A DNA stretch of 6,186 bases, from assembly GCA_003246035.1 (NCBI GenBank), contig QKBP01000080.1, forward strand, positions 1-6,186, written 5' to 3'. Source of the stretch: Desulfuromonadaceae bacterium (GTDB taxonomy: Bacteria > Desulfobacterota > Desulfuromonadia > Desulfuromonadales > SZUA-401). Position 1 is the first letter of the stretch. Every line of letters begins with the position of its first letter. Below, in pieces: positions 1-5,823 of this stretch. The position numbers and the translations under genes are program-made. The notes under the pieces were generated by a model that ran no database searches, was not told where the DNA came from, and saw only the letters and a list, made by a program, of their open reading frames with translations.

Positions 1-2
1 GG

Positions 3-59
3 TTAGCAGGGGTGGACGTTCGACGATCCGACCACACGGGGTTTGCTGTAACGCTTCAT
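3..59 (-). CDS. 18-residue candidate RiPP precursor peptide
   Basis: A very short gene encodes MKRYSKPRVVGSSNVHPC and ends in TAA two bases before the window edge. It starts 30 bases after the stop of the radical SAM gene and has a perfect AGGAGG ribosome site 7 bases before the ATG, the best site in the window. This supports real translation. Its position directly after PqqD-like and radical SAM/SPASM genes suggests it is the substrate of that pair, as PqqA is in PQQ synthesis. Y4-x-x-P7-x-V9 with G11 resembles the YxxPx[LV]xxxG leader motif of lasso precursors bound by PqqD-like recognition elements. The remainder, about GSSNVHPC, would be the core. S12, S13, N14, H16 and C18 are possible modification or metal-binding sites. 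I do not recognise a named family. The alternative is a non-functional or regulatory short reading frame. Confidence 0.75.
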   Translation of the reverse strand: MKRYSKPRVVGSSNVHPC

Positions 60-66
60 GATCGTA

Positions 67-72
67 CCTCCT
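67..72 (-). promoter_or_regulatory. Strong ribosome binding site of the 18-codon gene
   Basis: On the minus strand these bases read AGGAGG, a full Shine-Dalgarno match, with 7 bases between it and the ATG at 59. This is the main reason to treat the short reading frame as a gene. The other genes of the operon have weaker sites or rely on stop-start overlap. A strong independent site fits the usual need for excess precursor peptide over its modifying enzyme. Confidence 0.85.
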
Positions 73-89
73 CGGGTTGGGGTTGACGG

Positions 90-1091
90 TTATTTCCAGC
101 AATGGGGATCGGGCTGATTGAAATCTCCGGTGGTGGCGAAGGCGCGCGCCGTGCAGCCGCCGAGGCAGTCGCCGAAGGCGCCGCACGACTGGCACTTCCC
201 CTGGGCCTCCTTGTGGCGCATCGCCTTGAGCACCGGCGACTCGTGCCACAGCTCGGAGAAATCGTCCTTCAGGATGTTGCCGACGACGACCGGGATGAAG
301 CCACAGGGAGTGATATCGCCGTTGGGGCGCAGGTGCAAAGAGAGTTTCCCGCAGGTGCTCCCCTTGACCAGGGCACTCTCCGCGTAGCCGGGGAGCGAGG
401 CGATCACCGGGTCGTCGAAGGAGATGGTCAGGTCCGTGGTCCGCGCCTTGACCTCGAGGGCCTCGACGTAGAAATCCCGCCACTCCTGCGCGCTCAGGTC
501 AAGCTCCTGGCGGTTCTTGAAGCCACGCCCGCTGCACTTGAAGTTGTGCAAGTAGACCTGCGCCACGCCGCGGGCGCGGGCCACGTCCAGCACCTCTTCG
601 AGGTGCCGGTAGTTGAGGCGCGAGATCACGGTGCTCATGGTGCTGCGCACCCCGGCGGCGTGCAGGTGGTCGAGACCTGCCAGCGCCCGCCCGAAGGAGC
701 CGGGGCAGTTGCGGAAGTCGTCGTGGAGCTCGGCGCGGTGGGCGTCAACGCTCACCCCAACCGAGGCGAACCCCGCGTCGCGCAGTTTCCCGGCACAGGC
801 TGCGTCGAGGTGCCAGCCGTTGGTGTTCATCGAGACGTTCAGGCCGCGGTCGGCGGCGTGACGGCTCAGTTCGAAGAGGCGCGCATCGATCAGCGGTTCG
901 CCGCCACCGAAGTTGACGAACAGCACCCCCGCCTCGGCGAGGGTATCGGCGATTGTGAGCAGCGACCCGAGGGGGAGCTCCTCGCACTCCTCGTCGCGGC
1001 TGTAGCAGTGCGCGCAGGCGAAATTACAGCGGTAGGAGAGCGTCCAGTTCATGGTCAGGGGAGCTGAAAACTCCATCGCGTCACTCTTCAT
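90..1091 (-). CDS. Radical SAM/SPASM peptide maturase
   Basis: This 333-residue cytoplasmic enzyme is predicted to modify a ribosomal peptide using S-adenosylmethionine and iron-sulfur clusters. The radical SAM motif CNFACAHC (C22, C26, C29) ligates the catalytic 4Fe-4S cluster, and GGGEP (62-66) is the SAM-binding motif. The C-terminal SPASM domain is complete: C247-x10-G-x4-C263, then C300-x2-C303-x5-C309-x3-C313, then C331 near the end, enough for two auxiliary clusters. Length is normal for the compact members of the family. The start overlaps the end of the PqqD-like gene by 11 bases; ATG at 1076 (M6) is an alternative start. The neighbouring PqqD-like protein and the tiny downstream peptide point to RiPP maturation. 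The N-terminal style (MNWTLSYRCNFAC) and the GRG near residue 190 also recall the heme-type enzymes NirJ/AhbC and MftC, so the reaction (thioether, C-C bond, decarboxylation, epimerisation) cannot be read from sequence. Confidence 0.9.
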   Translation of the reverse strand: MKSDAMEFSAPLTMNWTLSYRCNFACAHCYSRDEECEELPLGSLLTIADTLAEAGVLFVNFGGGEPLIDARLFELSRHAADRGLNVSMNTNGWHLDAACAGKLRDAGFASVGVSVDAHRAELHDDFRNCPGSFGRALAGLDHLHAAGVRSTMSTVISRLNYRHLEEVLDVARARGVAQVYLHNFKCSGRGFKNRQELDLSAQEWRDFYVEALEVKARTTDLTISFDDPVIASLPGYAESALVKGSTCGKLSLHLRPNGDITPCGFIPVVVGNILKDDFSELWHESPVLKAMRHKEAQGKCQSCGAFGDCLGGCTARAFATTGDFNQPDPHCWK

Positions 1092-1398
1092 GGGTCAACC
1101 ACCCCCTGTTCTGCAGATCGGTTACGAACGCCTCCACGTCGGCCCGCAGTTCGTCACGCGCCACGTCGAATTCGCCCGCCAGCTCGTCGACCAGCGTCTC
1201 GAGGTCGCGGGTCCCGTCGCACAGCTGCCAGATCATCCCGCCGATCAGGTTGAGCTGGTGCATCATCCCGGACTGAATCAGGGTCACCGTACCGCTGTCG
1301 GCCGCCTCGTCTCCCGACTCGAGGGCCTCGAGCACTTCTTTTTCGCGCCGTTTCTCCACCCGCCAGATGATGTGCGGGTTGCGATGCAGGTAGGACAA
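1081..1398 (-). CDS. PqqD-like peptide chaperone (RiPP recognition element), TTG start
   Basis: The 105-residue protein is a PqqD-like small domain that binds the leader of a precursor peptide and presents it to the partner radical SAM enzyme. Seen in the sequence are an N-terminal strand region NPHIIWR (7-13), the LNLIGGMIWQLCDGTRDLETLVDEL core (about 49-73) typical of PqqD proteins, and the closing DVEAFVTDLQNRGWL helix (88-101). I chose TTG at 1398 because GGAGG lies 5 bases upstream and the protein then begins just before the first conserved strand. The in-frame ATG at 1461 would overlap the transporter gene by 41 bases and add 21 residues unlike the family. The insert EALESGDEAADSGTVTLIQSGMMH before the core is longer than in classical PqqD. 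The gene overlaps the radical SAM gene by 11 bases, which implies the two are made together. Confidence 0.88.
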   Translation of the reverse strand: MSYLHRNPHIIWRVEKRREKEVLEALESGDEAADSGTVTLIQSGMMHQLNLIGGMIWQLCDGTRDLETLVDELAGEFDVARDELRADVEAFVTDLQNRGWLTHEE

Positions 1399-1402
1399 CG
1401 TT

Positions 1403-1408
1403 ACCTCC
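1403..1408 (-). promoter_or_regulatory. Ribosome binding site that decides the TTG start of the PqqD-like gene
   Basis: The minus strand reads GGAGGT here, with 4 bases between this hexamer and the TTG codon at 1396-1398. It falls in the 22-base gap after the transporter stop codon at 1421. No comparable site precedes the upstream ATG at 1461. Confidence 0.75.
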
Positions 1409-1420
1409 GAAAGGACAAAA

Positions 1421-2491
1421 TCATGCGCTGCCGCGCATGCGGTAAACCAGGGTGCCGACAATGCTCAACAGCAACCCCGCCAGGACCGCGATCTTCCCCG
1501 GGAGCGGCACCCCGGCCGCGCCGGCGGCTATCCCCCATGACTGCACCAGTGCGCCGCCGAGGAACATGCCGACCACCACCAGTCCGGCGTCGGTGTCCCC
1601 CTCCCCGGCCTTGATCAGCTGCCGGAAGGGGCACCCGCCGATCAGCACCGAGATCCAGCCGACCAGGAGCATGCCGAGGAAGTTCCACAGGTGTTCGGTG
1701 TGCGCCCCGGGCTGCCCGTAGAGGGCGAGGTGGAACCGCCCGGTCGCCAGGTTGACCAGCACCGCGCCGGCGACGAAGGTTGCCATCCCCGCCAGCAGCG
1801 GGGCGCGCCCGCCCAGCAGGAAGGTGTCGCGCAGGCTCCCGGTGACACAGAAGCGGCTGCGCTGGGCGAGCACCCCGAGCAGCAGCGCGGCCGGCAGCGA
1901 CACCCCGAGGGCGGCGTATTCGGCGGCGCTCCCCTGGCTGGAGAACTGCACGAACGCGGGGCGCGTCACCAGCAGCACCAGCAGCAGCACGAAAAATCCG
2001 GGCATCAGCAGCCCCCCACCCCCCTGCTGGTTCCGGGGAGTCGCGGTCTCGACCCCGGCGGCCAGACCGCGCACCCCGATCCAGACCCCGGCAGCCAGCC
2101 CGGCGACGCCGGCCAGGGCGGTCAGGTCCCCGGCGGTCAGGCGCAAAAAGAGCTTGATCGGGCAGCCGATGAACACCGCGCAGCCGACGATCAGGAACAT
2201 CCCGGCCACCAGCCTCGGCAGCGGCGCGCTCCCGCCACGGGAGCGGAACTCGCGGAAGAACAGGGCGCTGCCGAAGGCGCCGAGGATGAAGCCGATCAGT
2301 TCGGGGCGCAGGTACTGCATGCGCGGGTTGCCGTGGAGGCCGAGCGCGCCGGCGCTGTTTTCGATGAAACAGGAGACGCAGATCCCCGAATTGACCGGGT
2401 TCCCCCACACCGCGAGCATCCCGCCCAGCACCCCGAGGGACAGGCCGGTCACCAGGATCAGCCAGAGGTTCTTGTCCGATACGCGAAACAT
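1421..2491 (-). CDS. yedE: YedE/YeeE-family membrane transporter, selenium/sulfur type
   Basis: This 356-residue inner-membrane protein matches the YedE branch often found with selenium-metabolism genes. The wider YeeE/YedE family includes the thiosulfate importer TsuA. Two homologous halves are visible, each with hydrophobic helices and a Cys-containing signature: GCPIKLFLR (C110) in the first and GGCPFRQL (C287) in the second. Further conserved-looking cysteines are C38 and C41 in GICVSC, C104, and C215 in AQRSRFCVTG. In TsuA such cysteines line the path and pass thiosulfate inward. A Gly/Gln-rich loop (153-160) separates the halves. The start is ATG at 2491, with GGAGGG upstream at a long spacing of about 11 bases and two bases between it and the TPR gene stop. 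Substrate is inferred from family only: thiosulfate, a selenium species or another reduced sulfur compound. No selD, yedF or selenoprotein gene is in the window. Confidence 0.9.
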   Translation of the reverse strand: MFRVSDKNLWLILVTGLSLGVLGGMLAVWGNPVNSGICVSCFIENSAGALGLHGNPRMQYLRPELIGFILGAFGSALFFREFRSRGGSAPLPRLVAGMFLIVGCAVFIGCPIKLFLRLTAGDLTALAGVAGLAAGVWIGVRGLAAGVETATPRNQQGGGGLLMPGFFVLLLVLLVTRPAFVQFSSQGSAAEYAALGVSLPAALLLGVLAQRSRFCVTGSLRDTFLLGGRAPLLAGMATFVAGAVLVNLATGRFHLALYGQPGAHTEHLWNFLGMLLVGWISVLIGGCPFRQLIKAGEGDTDAGLVVVGMFLGGALVQSWGIAAGAAGVPLPGKIAVLAGLLLSIVGTLVYRMRGSA

Positions 2492-2493
2492 CT

Positions 2494-3045
2494 CTATTCA
2501 CACCCTCCGGCCAGGCGGCTCTGGAGATAACGGAGTTCCTGCAGGGCCTTCAGCTGCCCCGGCGACGGGTCGGCAGCGCGCATGCTCTCACGCAGGCGCG
2601 GCAGCTCGTCGCTCACCAGCTGCTCGATCAAGGGGCGTCGCGACAACGGGCTCTGCGGCTCGAGGTACTCGCTGTCGAGGCGTACGGCCCGGGCGATATT
2701 GAGAATCCCCTCGTGAAGCGCCCCCATCTGCAGCTGCACCTCCCCCTTGAGCATCAGGCCGTGGGGGTCCCCCGGGTGGCTGCGGGCGATCTCCTCGATC
2801 GTCAGCAGCGCCTCGGAATAGCGCTGCTCGGTGAGCGCCTGCTGGGCCGGCCGGAAGATCGCGGCCAGGTGGTCGAGCCGCGCCTGGCGCATCAGCTGCT
2901 GCTGGACCCCGGCCTGGTAGGCTGCCGAGGTCAGGGCGGTCGATGTCCCTTTGTGACCGACCAGCAGTACGCCGAGGCCCACCAGCACCCCGAGGAGCGC
3001 GGCGAGCATGACCAGGTCGAAGCGATCGGCCTTGCGAAACTCCAT
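2494..3045 (-). CDS. Membrane-anchored TPR-like protein of unknown function
   Basis: The 183-residue protein has a short charged N-terminus (MEFRKADRFD), one strong transmembrane segment at about 11-30, and a mostly helical part outside the membrane. Residues about 60-91 and 94-128 look like two tetratricopeptide-type helix pairs (for example RYSEALLTIEEIARSHPGDP, then HGLMLKGEVQLQMGAL). Such modules bind other proteins, so a scaffold role in the envelope is plausible; the partner is unknown. The chain ends GGCE, with a lone near-terminal cysteine. The start ATG overlaps the stop of the upstream gene by one base (TGATG), and AGGAG lies 5 bases before it, so translation is coupled. Topology with the TPR part in the periplasm is an inference from the position of the single helix. 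Confidence 0.75.
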   Translation of the reverse strand: MEFRKADRFDLVMLAALLGVLVGLGVLLVGHKGTSTALTSAAYQAGVQQQLMRQARLDHLAAIFRPAQQALTEQRYSEALLTIEEIARSHPGDPHGLMLKGEVQLQMGALHEGILNIARAVRLDSEYLEPQSPLSRRPLIEQLVSDELPRLRESMRAADPSPGQLKALQELRYLQSRLAGGCE

Positions 3046-3974
3046 CAGAACTCCTGGTAGGGAGGCATGTTGGCGCGCCGGGCCATGTCGCGCAGGATGT
3101 CGTAGTCGCTGTCGGCGAGCACCTCGAAACCGTCGATCCAGGCCGACTTGAGCACACCGACCGACTCACCGTCGATCTCCACGGTCTGTCGGGAGTTCAG
3201 CCCGGCCAGGGCCTGGCGCAGCTTGTCACGGAGCTTGGCGTCGACCCGCGGGTGAACCCCGAAGGTGCAGTAGGGGAAGATCCGGCTCTGGGCCAGAACG
3301 CGGAAATCGTCCGCGGCGATCTTCCCCTCGCGGGTCATGATTTCGAGATCGAGTGCCGGTGCCGCGGCGACATCGTAGGCACCGAAATAGACACCGTAGA
3401 TCACCTTCTCGTGCTTGAACGACCCGGAGGGGAAGGCGTAATAGGCGAGATCCTTCTCCGGGTTGACGCCGTTCTCGAGCAGCAGGCTGTACTGGGCAAG
3501 AAATCCGCTCGGCGCCAGCTGGGGCCCGAAGATCATCCGCTTCCCCTTGAGATCCGCGAGGGTCTCGATGTCACTGTCCCGCCGCACGATGATCGCACCC
3601 GCGGTGCGCGGCCCGAAGTTGCCGCGCTTCTCGGTCGCCACCAGCTGCAGCTGGTGATCCTCGTGCAGCACCAGGTACAGCAGCGAGTTGGTGTGGGTGA
3701 TGTCGAACTCACCCCTGGCGTAGCGCTCCTCGAAATCCTGGGTGTCGACCGGCACCGCCTCGAGCCGGACGCCGAGCTGCTGCTCGAGGTAACGGGTCAG
3801 GGGGGCGAAGCGCGCGCGGGTCTCGGCCTCGCTGTTGCAGTTCATGTAGCCGATCCGCAGAACCTCGCCCGGCTTTTCCTGGCTGCAGCCGGCCACCAGG
3901 CCGACGCACATCACGAGGGCCAGAACCCCCCACTTCGACATCACGTTCATAAACTCCCACATCCTCGGTGTCAT
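3045..3974 (-). CDS. PhnD-like periplasmic substrate-binding lipoprotein
   Basis: This protein (309 residues from the first ATG) is a two-lobe substrate-binding protein of the PhnD-like/phosphate-phosphonate type. Family-like stretches include VLRIGYMNCNSEAETRARFAPLTRYLEQQLG (38-68), TLADLKGKRMIFG (138-150) and GAYDVAAAPALD (198-209). LVAGC ending at C30 is a lipobox, so the protein is anchored to a membrane after signal peptidase II cleavage. The first ATG overlaps the previous stop as ATGA. Internal ATGs at residues 9 and 12 would give a more usual signal peptide (MSKWGVLALVMCVGLVAGC), so the true start may be 33 bases downstream. The family also includes sensor and electron-transport-linked members that use no ABC permease, and none is seen here. 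The ligand is not predictable; phosphonate or phosphite is only a family label. Confidence 0.85.
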   Translation of the reverse strand: MTPRMWEFMNVMSKWGVLALVMCVGLVAGCSQEKPGEVLRIGYMNCNSEAETRARFAPLTRYLEQQLGVRLEAVPVDTQDFEERYARGEFDITHTNSLLYLVLHEDHQLQLVATEKRGNFGPRTAGAIIVRRDSDIETLADLKGKRMIFGPQLAPSGFLAQYSLLLENGVNPEKDLAYYAFPSGSFKHEKVIYGVYFGAYDVAAAPALDLEIMTREGKIAADDFRVLAQSRIFPYCTFGVHPRVDAKLRDKLRQALAGLNSRQTVEIDGESVGVLKSAWIDGFEVLADSDYDILRDMARRANMPPYQEF

Positions 3975-5056
3975 TCCGCGAACGCCGGGGCGCGCTCCAG
4001 CGGCTCACTCCAGTCGACGGCACCCAGACCCGCACGCCGGTGCCCCGCGAAGACCGACTCGGGGAGGCGCTGCACCGGGACGTCGCCCCACCAGTTGCGG
4101 CGCGCGTCGACATCATTCAAGCCCTCATTGTAGAGGGCATACATACCATTGTCGCTCAGGTCGTTGCGGCGCAGCAACCCCGTCGCGTCAATCCACTTGA
4201 CCCCGGAGCGCCCGTTGTGGCGGATCCGGTTATCCTCGACCGTCACCTCGCTCTCCTCGAGGAACAGTCCGTGTTCGCTGCTGTGCTCGATCCGGTTGCC
4301 GCGGACGAGGCCGTTGCTGCGCTGCAGGTAGACGCCACGACGGTTGCCGTCGACCCGGTTCCCGCTCAGCACCACCTGCGAATCGCGCAGGTTGAGGCCG
4401 TTGACCAGGTTGTCGCGCACCGCGCAGCCGCGGATCTCGACCTCGCTGTAGACGCAGCGAAGCCCCCAGTAATTGCCGGCGATCTCGCTGTCACGAATCA
4501 CCACCTTCGAGTCGCGGAACTGGATGCCGTTGAGGTTGTCGGCGATCCGGCAGCGCTCCAGGGTGACCGTCGACTCCTGGAACTGCACCCCGCGCAGGTT
4601 GCGCTCGAAGCGGCTGTCGGCCAGCTCGGCCGACGCGAAATGCGCGTGGAACCCTCGGTAGCCGTATTCGACGCGGACATGCTCGAGGCGGCTGGGCGGG
4701 TCGTCGCTGGCCATGATGTTGACCGCCCCCCAGTCCCCCATCGCCGGGACTGCCTCCGCCGAGGTGAAGACGATCGGCGCGGCCTCGCTGCCGAGTGCGC
4801 GCAGGGTCCCCTGGGCGAAGAGTTCGTGCTCGCCGATCCCGTCGCCGTTGCTGTCGTAACGGGTAAAACGCACCGTGGTCCCGGGGCGGATCTCCAAGGT
4901 CACCAGCGGGGCGACGGTGAGCACCCCGTCGATCAGCACCTCGCCGCTCCAGACCGTGTCCTGCCAGAGGGTCTGCTCGCCGCGGTAGACCAGGGTCTCG
5001 GCGGCAGCCGGCAGGGTCCAGGCGAGCACCAGCAGGGTGACGAGCAGGGCTCTCAT
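3971..5056 (-). CDS. Secreted right-handed beta-helix protein, NosD-like
   Basis: The 361-residue protein has a signal peptide ending near LPAAA (residue 19) and no lipobox, so it is probably periplasmic. Residues about 125-310 form roughly eight repeats of 21-23 residues with the recurring pattern G-[VIL]-x-[FL]-x-x-S-x-[VL]-x-[IVL]-x-x-[NCS]-x-[IV]-x-x-N, the coils of a parallel beta-helix. Sequence near APIVFTSAEAVPAMGDWGAV (93-111) and NWWGD (321-325) is typical of NosD/CASH-type proteins. D68-S-N-G-D-G-I-G-E76 resembles a calcium-binding loop. NosD itself helps build the copper site of nitrous oxide reductase together with an ABC exporter; neither nosZ nor nosFY is present, so the copper role should not be transferred. 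Carbohydrate binding is another option for this fold. Both ends overlap neighbours by four bases (ATGA). Confidence 0.85.
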   Translation of the reverse strand: MRALLVTLLVLAWTLPAAAETLVYRGEQTLWQDTVWSGEVLIDGVLTVAPLVTLEIRPGTTVRFTRYDSNGDGIGEHELFAQGTLRALGSEAAPIVFTSAEAVPAMGDWGAVNIMASDDPPSRLEHVRVEYGYRGFHAHFASAELADSRFERNLRGVQFQESTVTLERCRIADNLNGIQFRDSKVVIRDSEIAGNYWGLRCVYSEVEIRGCAVRDNLVNGLNLRDSQVVLSGNRVDGNRRGVYLQRSNGLVRGNRIEHSSEHGLFLEESEVTVEDNRIRHNGRSGVKWIDATGLLRRNDLSDNGMYALYNEGLNDVDARRNWWGDVPVQRLPESVFAGHRRAGLGAVDWSEPLERAPAFAE

Positions 5057-5823
5057 CGCTCCCCCCCGAGGCGCATCTGCGCCGTGCGATTGCCGCTCAG
5101 GGTATTCCCCTCGGCCAGGGCGGGGTCGGCGCAGACCAGCCCGACGCCGTTCTCTTCGATGCGATTATCGGCCAGCTGCGGGGCGCTGGCGGCGTCGACG
5201 AAGACCCCCTCCTCGGCCTGGCCACGGACCAGGTTGCCGACCAGCACGGGGGTCGCCCCCTGCCAGCAGAAGATCCCGGCTTCGCCGTCGAGGACCGCGC
5301 TGTCACGCACCTCGATCGACGCAGCCTGCTGGAAGACCAGCCCGTAGCGGCACTGTTCGAAACGGCTCGCCCGGATCCGCCCGGGAGTGGCGACCGCCCA
5401 GACCCCCTGCTCGGCGCGGCTGAGCCGGGTGTGCTGCAGCTCGAGGCGCTCGGCCCGGTCGGCGATGATCCCCGCCCAGGCGACCGGCTCCTCGAAGTCC
5501 CCGTCGATCACGAAGACGACCGGGGCGTCGGCCGCGCCGAGACTGTCGAGACGCCCGCGGATCAGCAGCTCGGTGGCGCTCGAAAGCTGCTCCGGCTCGA
5601 TCTTGGTGCTGCGGGTGGGGCGCACCCGGATGCGCGTCCCGGCGGCGATCTCGAGGGAGCTCCCCGCCGGGATGATCACGTCGTCGGCAAGCACCACCTC
5701 CCCCGCCCAGCGGGTTGCACCGACCAAGATGCCGGCGTATTCCCGCGGCGTCTGCGGCGTCGCCGCGAGGCAGGCGCCGAGCAGCAGGAGCGCGGGGAGA
5801 CTCAGCAGGGCCCTCAGATCCAT
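5053..5823 (-). CDS. Beta-helix lipoprotein, NosD-like
   Basis: This 256-residue protein starts with a lipoprotein signal MDLRALLSLPALLLLGAC, with the lipid cysteine at C18 in LLGAC followed by Leu-Ala, which favours the outer membrane. After an N-terminal strand region (GEVVLADDVIIPAGSSLEIAAGT) it carries about five short beta-helix coils (roughly 125-245), for example RIRASRFEQCRYGLVFQQ, then SIEVRDSAVLDGEAGIFCWQ, then PQLADNRIEENGVGLVC. It is the shorter relative of the next gene and shares the layout N-cap, APVVF strand, W-G turn, then coils; a duplication is plausible. TGGAG lies 5 bases before the ATG. It overlaps the upstream gene by 10 bases and the downstream one by 4. Function is unknown; a protein, metal or glycan binding surface on the envelope is the usual inference. 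Confidence 0.8.
   Translation of the reverse strand: MDLRALLSLPALLLLGACLAATPQTPREYAGILVGATRWAGEVVLADDVIIPAGSSLEIAAGTRIRVRPTRSTKIEPEQLSSATELLIRGRLDSLGAADAPVVFVIDGDFEEPVAWAGIIADRAERLELQHTRLSRAEQGVWAVATPGRIRASRFEQCRYGLVFQQAASIEVRDSAVLDGEAGIFCWQGATPVLVGNLVRGQAEEGVFVDAASAPQLADNRIEENGVGLVCADPALAEGNTLSGNRTAQMRLGGER

Noticed and set aside
60..89. A terminator or attenuator between the radical SAM gene and the tiny gene
   Set aside because: The 30 bases hold a ribosome site but no convincing inverted repeat or T-run, so read-through from the operon is expected.
102..1067. A 321-codon open frame on the plus strand
   Set aside because: It mirrors the radical SAM gene, whose CxxxCxxC and SPASM cysteines are unmistakable on the minus strand. 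The plus-strand product is low complexity.
3..1091. A named selenobiotic, GeoRSP or mycofactocin-type system
   Set aside because: The PqqD plus radical SAM/SPASM layout and the YedE neighbour bring these to mind. However, the peptide has no Gly-Cys repeats, no in-frame TGA for selenocysteine and no C-terminal Val-Tyr, and no separate SPASM protein is present, so I assign no name.
1401..2501. A 366-codon minus-strand frame overlapping the transporter
   Set aside because: Its product is Arg/Ala/Gly/Pro-rich with no membrane segments, while the other frame gives a complete YedE-family protein.
3971..5056. Copper-site maturation protein NosD of nitrous oxide respiration
   Set aside because: Only the fold and general motifs match. 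No nosZ, nosF, nosY or nosL is visible, and beta-helix proteins of this style have many roles.
3968..5347. A 459-codon open frame on the plus strand
   Set aside because: It lies antisense to the two beta-helix genes, is rich in Ala, Val, Asp and Arg as expected of a GC-rich complementary frame, and shows no domain, signal or ribosome site.
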